Assembly: GCA_022376925.1 (NCBI GenBank)
Contig: JAIOJX010000026.1
Coordinates: 201,910,400 to 201,974,399 of the forward strand
Reading direction: 5' to 3'
From: Tragulus kanchil
Lineage: Eukaryota; Chordata; Mammalia; Artiodactyla; Tragulidae
DNA: 64,000 nt
Numbering within the stretch: position 1 is the first letter of the stretch; every line of letters begins with the position of its first letter. Below the pieces are notes generated by a model, which saw only the letters and a list, made by a program, of their open reading frames with translations, was not told the origin of the DNA and did not search any database. Made by a program: the position numbers and the translations under genes. This document shows, one piece after another, positions 35,971-48,578 of this stretch.

Positions 35971-38134
35971 ATGCCTTCTTTACCTATGTGTTATTCATTT
36001 CCTTAGTTAATGATCTGATTTCTAGGTCTGCCCCAGGCACTGTGTTAAATGTTCTCTGGAATATAGACATGGATCAGAGTGAACTCTGTTCTAAGTAAGC
36101 TTGGGGGTAGAACAAAACGTCGGGTGTGGGTGCCTATAATCTTAGCCTGGTGAAAGGAGTGTGAGGAGCGTGAGAGCATGAACTCTGAGCCCAGCCCGCC
36201 TTGACTTGAGTTCTGTTCCACCTTGGCAGAGTGACCTCCTGTCTCTGTTGCTTTGGCTTATGTCTATAAAATGAAGGCAATACTAGAACACATCACATAG
36301 GCTTGTTTTGAGGAACTCACTTGGAACAGTGTCGATGCTAGGTAAGTGCTACAAAAAAAATTAATGCCAAATATCCTAGCAGAAGAGCAACTCAGCTGTC
36401 CTGGGTTTCAGAGGTAGCCCTGTGCTTGGAGACTAGGAGGACTCAGGGTAGAGACTGCAGGTGACCTTGGCCTTCCAGACTCAGCAAAACTCTCCAGTCC
36501 ATGTTCTTTGTTCACCTATCCATCTGAGTCAGCGCTCTCAGCATGAGATAAGCAAAACTTTGCCCAAATTTCTCTATGCATAACTGCTCATATAATGCTT
36601 ATAATTAATATAACATAGTATATCTATGTAATATGTGCTCGACTCTTAAAACATGCTTCTGAGGACACAAAGTAATTTTTTTTTTCATATTTAAGGGTTA
36701 GTTATGTGTTCTTAAAATCATCAGATTGCTATTTGCTTTGAGTTAGTCACCTCTCTGAGACTTGGTTAACCCCTTTGGAGTAGAGAAGGTCTAGACTCAG
36801 GAAGCACTATGGCTTTAAAATATAACTCTAAACTCTTATAAGTATTAACAATCATGCTGTGAGTTTTAGCCTTGAATATCGTTCACATTATTTTTTGAAG
36901 AGTTGAGGTCACATCACAAAAGACTTAGGCCTCAGTTTTTTAGTGATTGATTTCCCTCTGAAGCTTTATATTATAAAATCTCCAGAGGAATTTTCCAAAA
37001 GCGTAAGAGTGCCCCAAATTCTATTTGACCAACAAAGTTTACAATGTTTATGCCTTCTTTACCTATGTGTTATTCATTTCCTTAGTTAATGATCTGATTT
37101 CTAGGTCTGCCCCAGGCACTGTGTTAAATGTTCTCTGGAATATAGACATGGATCAGAGTGAACTCTGTTCTAAGTAAGCTTGGGGGTAGAACAAAACGTC
37201 GGGTGTGGGTGCCTATAATCTTAGCCTGGTGAAAGGAGTGTGAGGAGCGTGAGAGCATGAACTCTGAGCCCAGCCCGCCTTGACTTGAGTTCTGTTCCAC
37301 CTTGGCAGAGTGACCTCCTGTCTCTGTTGCTTTGGCTTATGTCTATAAAATGAAGGCAATACTAGAACACATCACATAGGCTTGTTTTGAGGAACTCACT
37401 TGGAACAGTGTCGATGCTAGGTAAGTGCTACAAAAAAAATTAATGCCAAATATCCTAGCAGAAGAGCAACTCAGCTGTCCTGGGTTTCAGAGGTAGCCCT
37501 GTGCTTGGAGACTAGGAGGACTCAGGGTAGAGACTGCAGGTGACCTTGGCCTTCCAGACTCAGCAAAACTCTCCAGTCCATGTTCTTTGTTCACCTATCC
37601 ATCTGAGTCAGCGCTCTCAGCATGAGATAAGCAAAACTTTGCCCAAATTTCTCTATGCATAACTGCTCATATAATGCTTATAATTAATATAACATAGTAT
37701 ATCTATGTAATATGTGCTCGACTCTTAAAACATGCTTCTGAGGACACAAAGTAATTTTTTTTTTCATATTTAAGGGTTAGTTATGTGTTCTTAAAATCAT
37801 CAGATTGCTATTTGCTTTGAGTTAGTCACCTCTCTGAGACTTGGTTAACCCCTTTGGAGTAGAGAAGGTCTAGACTCAGGAAGCACTATGGCTTTAAAAT
37901 ATAACTCTAAACTCTTATAAGTATTAACAATCATGCTGTGAGTTTTAGCCTTGAATATCGTTCACATTATTTTTTGAAGAGTTGAGGTCACATCACAAAA
38001 GACTTAGGCCTCAGTTTTTTAGTGATTGATTTCCCTCTGAAGCTTTATATTATAAAATCTCCAGAGGAATTTTCCAAAAGCGTAAGAGTGCCCCAAATTC
38101 TATTTGACCAACAAAGTTTACAATGTTTATGCCT
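35971..38134. repeat. tandem duplication 11 (offset 1079, clean junction)
   Basis: Copy A is 35971-37055 and copy B is 37050-38134, joined through shared ATGCCT. I saw no internal difference. The right end of copy B is duplicated again by duplication 12. Confidence 0.95.
36165..36350 (+). repeat. MIR SINE, first copy
   Basis: GTGAGAGCATGAACTCTGAG, TATAAAATGAAGGCAATACT and ACTTGGAACAGTGTCGATGC follow the MIR pattern. Second copy at 37244-37429 through duplication 11. Confidence 0.85.
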
Positions 38135-40045
38135 CTGTTTACAAATTCCATCTTTATCCACCCCACCCCTGGTCTGTCAGCTTCCTTCATTTTACCTCGT
38201 GAAGAAAACACAGCTACCCTATACTACTACAATAAAAGTCAGTGTTCTTCCTACAAGTACAGAAATCTCTAAAGGAGTAGATTTTTTTTTTTTTTTTTTG
38301 AGATTTGTGACCTAATTTCAGTAAAGTCACTACTTAATTTTGCTTCAGTTTATTCATACTTGTTATAGGTTCACAGAGTGTGTTGCCTAAGAGAAAATAG
38401 AGCTTCTGATTGTTTTCTATGGGTTAGCTGTAAAGAAATCTGGCATACGACAAAAGAGATGTAGCTCTTCAGCCTTTGGGTTGCTAAGGGGGAGGGATGG
38501 AAATGAATGGGCTATAATAGAGTTAGGTTACACTAGCTTACACTTAGAGAAACAGAGACCTGTAAGAGATACTGTGAAGATGAAGGAAGCAATGAGTGAG
38601 ACACTTAAACAAGAGCATCATTTGTCAGTAATGGATCACTACTTTCGGTCCCAGGATATGATTTATTAAGCCTCCTTTTCAACTACCACAAGCAATTTAT
38701 TCATGGATTAGAAGTTATAAGTATCTTTAAAAAGCTAATGATTTATTTTCTGCTTACCAGCAGGATTAGACTTAGGTCCACCCAATATCTTTGAAACCTG
38801 TCAGAGACTGAGGGCCATGTGGTATATGAGTACAGAGAGAACAAGGTGTAAAGGAAAACTTTGACATACACTGGGCTGATTAATAACATCTACTCACCTG
38901 TACTTCTCTGTTAGGAATCTTAGGAATGTCCTCGTGCCTCCCTTTCTCTCACTTCCCAGCCCAATTGTTGCATTGCCAAATTCCAGAAATTTTGCCCTAA
39001 AATTATTTTTGAAGAGTTGAGGTCACATCACAAAAGACTTAGGCCTCAGTTTTTTAGTGATTGATTTCCCTCTGAAGCTTTATATTATAAAATCTCCAGA
39101 GGAATTTTCCAAAAGCGTAAGAGTGCCCCAAATTCTATTTGACCAACAAAGTTTACAATGTTTATGCCTCTGTTTACAAATTCCATCTTTATCCACCCCA
39201 CCCCTGGTCTGTCAGCTTCCTTCATTTTACCTCGTGAAGAAAACACAGCTACCCTATACTACTACAATAAAAGTCAGTGTTCTTCCTACAAGTACAGAAA
39301 TCTCTAAAGGAGTAGATTTTTTTTTTTTTTTTTTGAGATTTGTGACCTAATTTCAGTAAAGTCACTACTTAATTTTGCTTCAGTTTATTCATACTTGTTA
39401 TAGGTTCACAGAGTGTGTTGCCTAAGAGAAAATAGAGCTTCTGATTGTTTTCTATGGGTTAGCTGTAAAGAAATCTGGCATACGACAAAAGAGATGTAGC
39501 TCTTCAGCCTTTGGGTTGCTAAGGGGGAGGGATGGAAATGAATGGGCTATAATAGAGTTAGGTTACACTAGCTTACACTTAGAGAAACAGAGACCTGTAA
39601 GAGATACTGTGAAGATGAAGGAAGCAATGAGTGAGACACTTAAACAAGAGCATCATTTGTCAGTAATGGATCACTACTTTCGGTCCCAGGATATGATTTA
39701 TTAAGCCTCCTTTTCAACTACCACAAGCAATTTATTCATGGATTAGAAGTTATAAGTATCTTTAAAAAGCTAATGATTTATTTTCTGCTTACCAGCAGGA
39801 TTAGACTTTGGTCCACCCAATATCTTTGAAAGCTGTCAGAGACTGAGGGCCATGTGGTATATGAGTACAGAGAGAACAAGGTGTAAAGGAAAACTTTGAC
39901 ATACACTGGGCTGATTAATAACATCTACTCACCTGTACTTCTCTGTTAGGAATCTTAGGAATGTCCTCGTGCCTCCCTTTCTCTCACTTCCCAGCCCAAT
40001 TGTTGCATTGCCAAATTCCAGAAATTTTGCCCTAAAATTAATTTT
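37967..40045. repeat. tandem duplication 12 (offset 1035, clean junction)
   Basis: Copy A is 37967-39008 and copy B is 39003-40045. Differences near the right end are GACTTAGGTCC versus GACTTTGGTCC and GAAACCTGTC versus GAAAGCTGTC. The two 97-codon and two 62-codon frames are this duplication, not gene pairs. A T-rich run (38281 and 39316) lies inside. Confidence 0.95.
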
Positions 40046-40435
40046 GAATTTGGCCACCCCATGCCATTCTGTGATCACTGAATTATTCCCTCACTACCTC
40101 CAGAGGGATGTTTGTAATAGCCTAGCGTTCCACCTCCAGATTCTTTCCCATTCCTTCTTTCATGGTCTTGTTAGAGTTGCTCTTTCTGAAAAGAATCAGG
40201 CTATGCCCAACCCATTTTCTGAGTCACTGCTCTCGTGGTTATTGTTTATTAATAACTAGAGCAGCAGCAAACATTTGTTCCTTTTGATTTTGTAATTTTC
40301 TTGAATTTTGGTCTTGTTACACTTTTAACTGTTTGCTTGATAACCCACTTGCCCCAGATATCTTTTGAGGAGCACAAACCTTCAAGTGACATGCTCCAAA
40401 CAGAATTATCATCTACAAATCTCCTCTCTTGCAGT

Positions 40436-40554
40436 AGAAAATGGCAACTGACTCCAGTATTCTTGCCTGGAAAATCCCGTGGACTGGACAACCTGACAGG
40501 CTACAGTCCATGGCGTCACAAAAGAGTCAGACACACTTTAGCAACTAAACAATA
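40436..40554 (+). repeat. 5'-truncated Bov-A SINE
   Basis: AATGGCAACTGACTCCAGTA, CAGGCTACAGTCCATGGCGT and a short AACAATAACA tail. Target-site duplication CAAATCTCCTCTCT at 40416-40429 and ACAATCTCCTCTCT at 40555-40568. Confidence 0.92.
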
Positions 40555-40568
40555 ACAATCTCCTCTCT

Positions 40569-40826
40569 AGAGGTCAGGGTGCCAGCATGGTGGATCTCTG
40601 GTGAGGTCCTCTTCTGGGCTGCAGACTGTTGACTTCTCCCTGTGTCCTCACATGGAGGAAGAGAAGGTCTGTGGGATCTCTTCTAAAGAGCACTGATTTC
40701 ATTCATGAAAGTTCCACTCTCTGACCTTATCACTTCCCAAAGGCTCCACCTCCTAGTACCTGTGCATTGAGGATAGGATTTTACTATGTGAGTTTTAGGG
40801 GGACCCAAACACCCAGACCATGGCAA
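40569..40826 (-). repeat. MLT1-type MaLR LTR (antisense)
   Basis: CCCTGTGTCCTCACATGGAG, CTTCCCAAAGGCTCCACCTC and the ACCCAAACACCCAGACCATG end match an MLT1A-like LTR on the minus strand. It is solo, without internal genes, and adjacent to a Bov-A insertion on its left. Confidence 0.75.
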
Positions 40827-41754
40827 TACGACTCTAAACTGATCCCTGAAGCTGGAAATTTGGCCACAGGAGCTCCACTTCTCCTTGACTGGCATCCTGT
40901 CATCTAGCATCTCATCTAAATCTGTATTCTTGTGTGAGTCTCAGTACAATGTGGCAAGTACATGTCCCTTTTCCTTGCTGGTCTAACACACTTGCCTTGG
41001 AGAAATCTTGAGGAACAAGCCCAAATGCTATTCATTGCCTTGGTGTGGTTTTATTCTTTGTTTGGAATAGTACCTTCATGTAATTTTTCATAACTAAGAA
41101 ATATGAATCATTTTATTTTCTGGTTGTACAGCATGTGCTAAAATAAGAAAAAGACCTACAGGCTAGTATTTAGGTCTTTACTCTCAAGGCTTTGTTATGG
41201 GTATTTTCAAGAACTGAGTCTTCCAAGGGTCGTTATTCTGATCTCCTATTCATAGAAAGTATGACCTTTAAAAGGAAAAGCTGAATTAAATTCTCTAGCT
41301 ATTGAGATATCCTTTCTTTTTGATTATGGGTGTCAGTGTCCAAACCATTCTTAAATTATAAGGCATGTGATATGAACTTAAAACTGTTTTTGCAATTCTA
41401 GTTCATCTTCTTGATATGGTTATCAGTAAAGACGAAAGGCACAGTTTTAGGACAACGCCTCATGAGCCTGAAGAATGATGCTAATTTTTATTTACCTAAA
41501 GTTAGAGGGAATAATATTGTTTGGAGCCTAAAGTGCATTTCAGGCCACAAGGAGAGGTTTTTATCACACTCTCTGCATCTCCGCGTGCTGACATTCTGCT
41601 TATTTTAGCCTGTTTCAAATGCCTTCTTCACAAAGGCTTTCCCAGTCCCAGCCAACCAGCTGGATGTCTTTGTTTTCCCTCCGTTTTAGGTCTTCGTTCT
41701 GTTGTTATCATGGCTTCACATTTTAGTCTGCATGGTAGCTACTGGAGGTGCACG
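40827..41754. other. unassigned sequence, possible L2 trace
   Basis: Mostly unrecognised. CCTTCTTCACAAAGGCTTTC (about 41621) resembles an L2 3' segment, but too weakly to call. Overlapping frames at 41411-41886 show no domain. Confidence 0.35.
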
Positions 41755-41948
41755 TGGTTTAAAAGGGAAAGCACAGACCTTGGAGGCGGGCAGATGGGGG
41801 TTCGACTGTGGCTATGTCTCTTGGTTTGTGTGGCTCAGATATGTCACCACCCTCGCCAAATCTCAGTCTCCCCATCTCTAAAATGAGAATTTTAGTACTC
41901 GTTTTGCAGAGCTGCCATGAGAATGAAAGAAAATACTGTGCTTGGAGT
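41755..41948 (+). repeat. MIR SINE
   Basis: GAAAGCACAGACCTTGGAGG, CTCAGTCTCCCCATCTCTAA and AATGAGAATTTTAGTACTCG follow the MIR order, including the trailing GCTGCCATGAGAATGAAAGA. Confidence 0.85.
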
Positions 41949-42470
41949 CACTCCGGGTTACACCTGGTATCAGTAATGGTGGAAACCTTGGACTTACCTG
42001 AGTCAGCCCATTTGCATCTCCTCCAGAGCGTGGGCTCTGTCCTTTTTTAGATGCTTTGCAGAGGCTGCAAGCAACTTGAATGCGGGTGCTGGAGAAATCT
42101 TTGTGGAATTGGAAAAAAATAGTCTTTTCTCCAAAACAAATATGATTCCAGCTTTTCCTATAACGTCTTTTTTTTTTTTTTTACAGCACATTTATTTATG
42201 ATAGCTATGGATATTAAGCAGCAATGTTAATTATATCCTGAAATTTGAATAGTTGGAATCATGAAATCAGATGATCAGTATCTTTTATATTTTCACAACT
42301 TCTATTGGACATATTTTCTCTTCAGAAATGAAGGAAAATTCTCTCATTTTTGAGCCATTCATTTATGTGACTTCTACAAAATTGCATATAACTTTATAAA
42401 TATCTTTAAAAGATACAGTTTTGTAAATATTAAATATTCTGCTAATTTGATTTTGAATTATAAATGTCAA
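41949..42470. other. AT-rich unassigned sequence
   Basis: Contains a T13-like run near 42169-42181, then AT-rich DNA. No gene or named repeat. Confidence 0.4.
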
Positions 42471-44650
42471 GTATTATGTCTGAGAGTTTTTTATGTCTTA
42501 TTATACTTGTTTAAAAAGAAATTATATTTTTGGAATGCTTTTATGAGTAAATTTAATGCACTAAAAATACATTTTTTTCAAAGTAAATTAAATCTGTAGA
42601 TAGAAGCAGAATGTGTATGGTATGCTTCTGTAAGTGCAGGTATTTCTTTGGGTGTTAACACAGAATTAGAAGGAAGTTTGCTGTCTCTTAGGCCTCAGGG
42701 TCTGAGTCTGCAGGTCCATGGCCTCTGAAGCAGCCACACAGAGGAGAGTCTTAGAAACAAACTGCATAGAAGTGTTTAAACTTTTAATTCTCATTGTCAT
42801 TAAAAATGAAACCAAAACTATATAAAAATGGGTTTACCTGTCTGTATATTTTCCCTAGAAATCTTTTGGTCAAATTTCTCTACAGGGGAAAAAAAAAAAA
42901 AAAAAAAACAGTTGCTATACTATACTGAAATAAAGTATACAATTCATTCTTTGTAAGTGGAAGGTCATGAGTCCTCCCTGCAAACAGTTCTTTTCCTCTT
43001 GGGGACCTAAGGGCTCACTCATGCTTCTTTTCTTCTGTGTGAATTACAAAACTGTGACGTAGGATGCAACCTTGTGTACCATCAGTGCTTCACTGGCTGT
43101 CCTTTCCTCCCACAAGTGTGTCAACAGAAAATGCATACCAGCAGCTGAGTTTTAGGAGGACATTGAATACTATATTTAGGAATTCTTATTTGCATTGAAT
43201 TTCTCAAAAATAAAACCAGTAGAAATAAAAGTAAATACTGTTTGGTCAAGGTCGTGAGGGCTAGAGTACCAAAGGGCAACCTTAAGGGAATTCAGAAATA
43301 AGCAGACCAGCCTTCTGAATAGAGTCTAGGTTTTTCGGAAGACTGTGAGTATTCTTTTACCAGCACTGATTATTACTAACACATTTTGGGGAAGGAAAAA
43401 AGTCCAGAAGCCCATACTATGTTCTCAGTCGTTTATTTGTTGGATCATTTGTTCACTCTTTCATTGAAAACATTTTTCTTTTTCTCAGCTAAGAATGGGG
43501 CATATTTTCTAATAAAGGCCACTTAATGCATGCATGCAGGCTCAGTTGCTCAGTCAGTTTTACGTATTATGTCTGAGAGTTTTTTATGTCTTATTATACT
43601 TGTTTAAAAAGAAATTATATTTTTGGAATGCTTTTATGAGTAAATTTAATGCACTAAAAATACATTTTTTTCAAAGTAAATTAAATCTGTAGATAGAAGC
43701 AGAATGTGTATGGTATGCTTCTGTAAGTGCAGGTATTTCTTTGGGTGTTAACACAGAATTAGAAGGAAGTTTGCTGTCTCTTAGGCCTCAGGGTCTGAGT
43801 CTGCAGGTCCATGGCCTCTGAAGCAGCCACACAGAGGAGAGTCTTAGAAACAAACTGCATAGAAGTGTTTAAACTTTTAATTCTCATTGTCATTGAAGAT
43901 GAAACCTAAACTATATAAATATGGGTTTCCCTGTCTGTATATTTTCCCTAGAGATCTTTTGGTCAAATTTCTCTACAGGGGAAAAAAAAAAAAAAAAAAA
44001 AACAGTTGCTATACGATACTGAAATAAAGTATACAATTCATTCTTTGTAAGTGGAAGGTCATGAGTCCTCCCTGCAAACAGTTCTTTTCCTCTTGGGGAC
44101 CTAAGGGCTCACTCATGCTTCTTTTCTTCTGTGTGAATTACAAAACTGTGACGTAGGATGCAACCTTGTGTACCATCAGTGCTTCACTGGCTGTCCTTTC
44201 CTCCCACAAGTGTGTCAACAGAAAATGCATACCAGCAGCTGAGTTTTAGGAGGACATTGAATACTATATTTAGGAATTCTTATTTGCATTGAATTTCTCA
44301 AAAATAAAACCAGTAGAAATAAAAGTAAATACTGTTTGGTCAAGGTCGTGAGGGCTAGAGTACCAAAGGGCAACCTTAAGGGAATTCAGAAATAAGCAGA
44401 CCAGCCTTCTGAATAGAGTCTAGGTTTTTCGGAAGACTGTGAGTATTCTTTTACCAGCACTGATTATTACTAACACATTTTGGGGAAGGAAAAAAGTCCA
44501 GAAGCCCATACTATGTTCTCAGTCGTTTATTTGTTGGATCATTTGTTCACTCTTTCATTGAAAACATTTTTCTTTTTCTCAGCTAAGAATGGGGCATATT
44601 TTCTAATAAAGGCCACTTAATGCATGCATGCAGGCTCAGTTGCTCAGTCA
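42471..44650. repeat. tandem duplication 13 (offset 1093/1094)
   Basis: Copy A is 42471-43556 and copy B is 43564-44650. About eight substitutions cluster within roughly 100 bases around 42814-42922 versus 43907-44016, next to an A20/A21 run. The rest is identical. Copy A breaks off eight bases into a Bov-tA that is whole in copy B. Confidence 0.95.
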
Positions 44651-44846
44651 TGTCTGACTCTTTGCGACCCCATGGACTATAGCCCACCAAACTCTTCCAT
44701 CCATGAGATTTTCCTGGTGAGACTACTGGAGCGGATTGCCATAGCTTCTTCCAGGGGATCTTTCAGACCAAAGGATTGAACTGGCATCTCCTGGTGCTCC
44801 TGAATTGGCAGACAGATTCTTTACCACAGAGCCATCCAGGAAGCCT
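44617..44846 (-). repeat. Bov-tA SINE (antisense), first whole copy
   Basis: CATGTCTGACTCTTTGCGAC, GGACTATAGCCCACCAAACT and a head ending ATCCAGGAAGCC. Near-match flanks TTCTAATAAAGGCCAC (44601) and CTCTATTAAAGGCCAT (44845) are a target-site duplication. Second copy at 45725-45954 through duplication 14. Confidence 0.92.
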
Positions 44847-45724
44847 CTATTAAAGGCCATGGGCCATCATAAAATATTCATCATGTGACAAAGAGCCATT
44901 CTATTAATGCAGTCATCCTCCATCCATCTCAATGTCAAGATCACATGGTGAGAATTTACCACTGGCTCTCTCTTCAATCCTGTCTCAGGGGTGCAGTATC
45001 TGATCTGGCAGTCCCTCATAGAAGGTAGGACCCATAGTTCTCAGCACTTCTATGCGTATGCATGTAATTATGCTTCATATCATCAAAGAATTTAGGACTG
45101 AAGATCATAAGGTCCTTAGCACACAATGAATTTTCAAATTTCTCACAGTAGCCAACATGTCCCTCTAGTTTGTTTCCTGGAATCTAAGTATACCTTTCAC
45201 TGATCCCTGTTAACATTTAAGCCTATAGTTTCAGCATTGCAAAATCTTTTGAAATCTTGAGCTATCTTTTGGCATATTGCTTATTCTTCTTTGTCTCCTC
45301 TGAAAGTTCAATTAACCCATATTTATCAAGTATCTTTGAATTTTTCAATTTAGTGTGCCCCTTATTAGCAGGTTCAAAAAACTTGAAGTCTTCCCTAAAC
45401 TGAAATTCACTATATTTGGGAAAATTTTTAAAAAAAAGGCTGTTTGGTCAAGGTCGTGAGGGCTAGAGTACCAAAGGGCAACCTTAAGGGAATTCAGAAA
45501 TAAGCAGACCAGCCTTCTGAATAGAGTCTAGGTTTTTCGGAAGACTGTGAGTATTCTTTTACCAGCACTGATTATTACTAACACATTTTGGGGAAGGAAA
45601 AAAGTCCAGAAGCCCATACTATGTTCTCAGTCGTTTATTTGTTGGATCATTTGTTCACTCTTTCATTGAAAACATTTTTCTTTTTCTCAGCTAAGAATGG
45701 GGCATATTTTCTAATAAAGGCCAC

Positions 45725-45954
45725 TTAATGCATGCATGCAGGCTCAGTTGCTCAGTCATGTCTGACTCTTTGCGACCCCATGGACTATAGCCCACCAAAC
45801 TCTTCCATCCATGAGATTTTCCTGGTGAGACTACTGGAGCGGATTGCCATAGCTTCTTCCAGGGGATCTTTCAGACCAAAGGATTGAACTGGCATCTCCT
45901 GGTGCTCCTGAATTGGCAGACAGATTCTTTACCACAGAGCCATCCAGGAAGCCT
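45725..45954 (-). repeat. Bov-tA SINE (antisense), second copy
   Basis: Same insertion as at 44617, with the same flanks on both sides, so it is a copy and not a new insertion. Confidence 0.92.
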
Positions 45955-46772
45955 CTATTAAAGGCCATGGGCCATCATAAAATATTCATCATGTGACAAA
46001 GAGCCATTCTATTAATGCAGTCATCCTCCATCCATCTCAATGTCAAGATCACATGGTGAGAATTTACCACTGGCTCTCTCTTCAATCCTGTCTCAGGGGT
46101 GCAGTATCTGATCTGGCAGTCCCTCATAGAAGGTAGGACCCATAGTTCTCAGCACTTCTATGCGTATGCATGTAATTATGCTTCATATCATCAAAGAATT
46201 TAGGACTGAAGATCATAAGGTCCTTAGCACACAATGAATTTTCAAATTTCTCACAGTAGCCAACATGTCCCTCTAGTTTGTTTCCTGGAATCTAAGTATA
46301 CCTTTCACTGATCCCTGTTAACATTTAAGCCTATAGTTTCAGCATTGCAAAATCTTTTGAAATCTTGAGCTATCTTTTGGCATATTGCTTATTCTTCTTT
46401 GTCTCCTCTGAAAGTTCAATTAACCCATATTTATCAAGTATCTTTGAATTTTTCAATTTAGTGTGATTCCACTAACTTTACTATCATGTAGCAGGTTCTA
46501 TGAAGGTATTACAAAACGTTGCCAAGTACCTTCAGACCACGTATATAGTATTTCTAAACTGATACTTTAATAACTTCATTATGAGGCTAGTTTACTTGGA
46601 CTTATTATTCATCAACTAATGGAAGCTTCTTTAGTTGACACTTCCTTAGGTAAATTCTGCATATCATCTGTTTAACCAACCTCAGGTGAAAGATACTCTC
46701 TTTCTAAGGCAGAAACAAATTAGGGGAGAATTTTATCATCCTTTCTGGTTCATTTTTTTGAAGTAATTTAAA

Positions 46773-46890
46773 AACTTATTTATTTATTTAAATTTATTTT
46801 TTAATTGGAGGAAAATTGTTTTACAGTGTTGCATTGGTTTCTGTTGTACAACAATGCCATAATTATGCATATATACCACCCCTCTGGCCC
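46773..46890 (-). repeat. ruminant LINE-1 3' fragment (antisense)
   Basis: TTTTTAATTGGAGGAAAATT, GTTTTACAGTGTTGCATTGG and CTGTTGTACAACAATGCCAT resemble a motif that is very common in bovine DNA and that I associate with antisense L1 3' ends. Second copy at 47895-48012. Confidence 0.6.
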
Positions 46891-47177
46891 CCTGCCATAA
46901 GCCTTTTAATTTTATGCTATCGGCCAAGCAGTGGGCCTACATCTTCTTTGTTTTTAGAAGTTTTTACCTGCCCTTAGCAATTTGTACAAGTGCTTCTAGC
47001 CATTTAGCCTTTTATTTCAGCCTGTGCTGTTTTCTCCTCCCTGACACCCCGCCCTCCAACCTTTTGTATCTTACTTACTTGCATTTTTCTCTTGTATATT
47101 ATGTGCTTGCATTTTTAATACGGAACCCTCAGCTTATTTTGAGGTCTGAATGTGCACAATTCTATTGCTAGCAAATC

Positions 47178-47335
47178 TTGTGCCCTTGGCTGACTTTCTG
47201 GATCTCTCAGAGATTTAGTTCTTTCATCTGTAAAATTGCAGGATGAAAATGCATGACTTACAAAGTAGTTATAAAGGTCAAATAGAGTGGTAACTTCAAA
47301 AGCTTTTGGTAAACTCTAAAGCATTATTAAAAATG
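47178..47335 (+). repeat. MIR-like SINE fragment
   Basis: TTAGTTCTTTCATCTGTAAA followed by GCAGGATGAAAATGCATGAC and TATAAAGGTCAAATAGAGTG fits the MIR 3' half. Second copy at 48300-48457. Confidence 0.65.
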
Positions 47336-48578
47336 TAAGCTCTTATCATCTAGGAGCCAAGTTGTACTATATAGAAGCTTATATAGACTATTAATACTGG
47401 AAAAGACTGGAGCATCTTGTCCAACCCTTCAATTAACAGACAAGGAAACTGCCTATAGTTGCAGCATTGCAAAATCTTTTGAAATCTTGAGCTATCTTTT
47501 GGCATATTGCTTATTCTTCTTTGTCTCCTCTGAAAGTTCAATTAACCCATATTTATCAAGTATCTTTGAATTTTTCAATTTAGTGTGATTCCACTAACTT
47601 TACTATCATGTAGCAGGTTCTATGAAGGTATTACAAAACGTTGCCAAGTACCTTCAGACCACGTATATAGTATTTCTAAACTGATACTTTAATAACTTCA
47701 TTATGAGGCTAGTTTACTTTGACTTATTATTCATCAACTAATGGAAGCTTCTTTAGTTGACACTTCCTTAGGTAAATTCTGCATATCATCTGTTTAACCA
47801 ACCTCAGGTGAAAGATACTCTCTTTCTAAGGCAGAAACAAATTAGGGGAGAATTTTATCATCCTTTCTGGTTCATTTTTTTGAAGTAATTTAAAAACTTA
47901 TTTATTTATTTAAATTTATTTTTTAATTGGAGGAAAATTGTTTTACAGTGTTGCATTGGTTTCTGTTGTACAACAATGCCATAATTATGCATATATACCA
48001 CCCCTCTGGCCCCCTGCCATAAGCCTTTTAATTTTATGCTATCGGCCAAGCAGTGGGCCTACATCTTCTTTGTTTTTAGAAGTTTTTACCTGCCCTTAGC
48101 AATTTGTACAAGTGCTTCTAGCCATTTAGCCTTTTATTTCAGCCTGTGCTGTTTTCTCCTCCCTGACACCCCGCCCTCCAACCTTTTGTATCTTACTTAC
48201 TTGCATTTTTCTCTTGTATATTATGTGCTTGCATTTTTAATACGGAACCCTCAGCTTATTTTGAGGTCTGAATGTGCACAATTCTATTGCTAGCAAATCT
48301 TGTGCCCTTGGCTGACTTTCTGGATCTCTCAGAGATTTAGTTCTTTCATCTGTAAAATTGCAGGATGAAAATGCATGACTTACAAAGTAGTTATAAAGGT
48401 CAAATAGAGTGGTAACTTCAAAAGCTTTTGGTAAACTCTAAAGCATTATTAAAAATGTAAGCTCTTATCATCTAGGGAGCCAAGTTGTACTATATAGAAG
48501 CTTATATAGACTATTAATACTGGAAAAGACTGGAGAGTTCATCTTGTCCAACCCTATCAATTAACAGACAAGGAAACA

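Larger units (their letters stand above)
44333..46465. repeat. tandem duplication 14 (offset 1108)
   Basis: Copy A is 44333-45357 and copy B is 45441-46465. The filler 45358-45440 keeps TAGCAGGTTC and a trailing GAAG from the true downstream sequence at 46490 but with missing and altered bases. Third occurrence of the TGTTTGGTCAAGGTCGTGAG block (43239, 44333 and 45441). Confidence 0.95.
46330..48578. repeat. tandem duplication 15 (offset 1122)
   Basis: Copy A is 46330-47449 and copy B is 47452-48578. Differences include TTTACTTGGACTT versus TTTACTTTGACTT and TCTAGGAGCC versus TCTAGGGAGCC. The last 40 bases of copy A have lost about seven bases relative to copy B (GGAGCATCTTG versus GGAGAGTTCATCTTG). 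The paired 85-codon frames come from this duplication. Confidence 0.95.
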
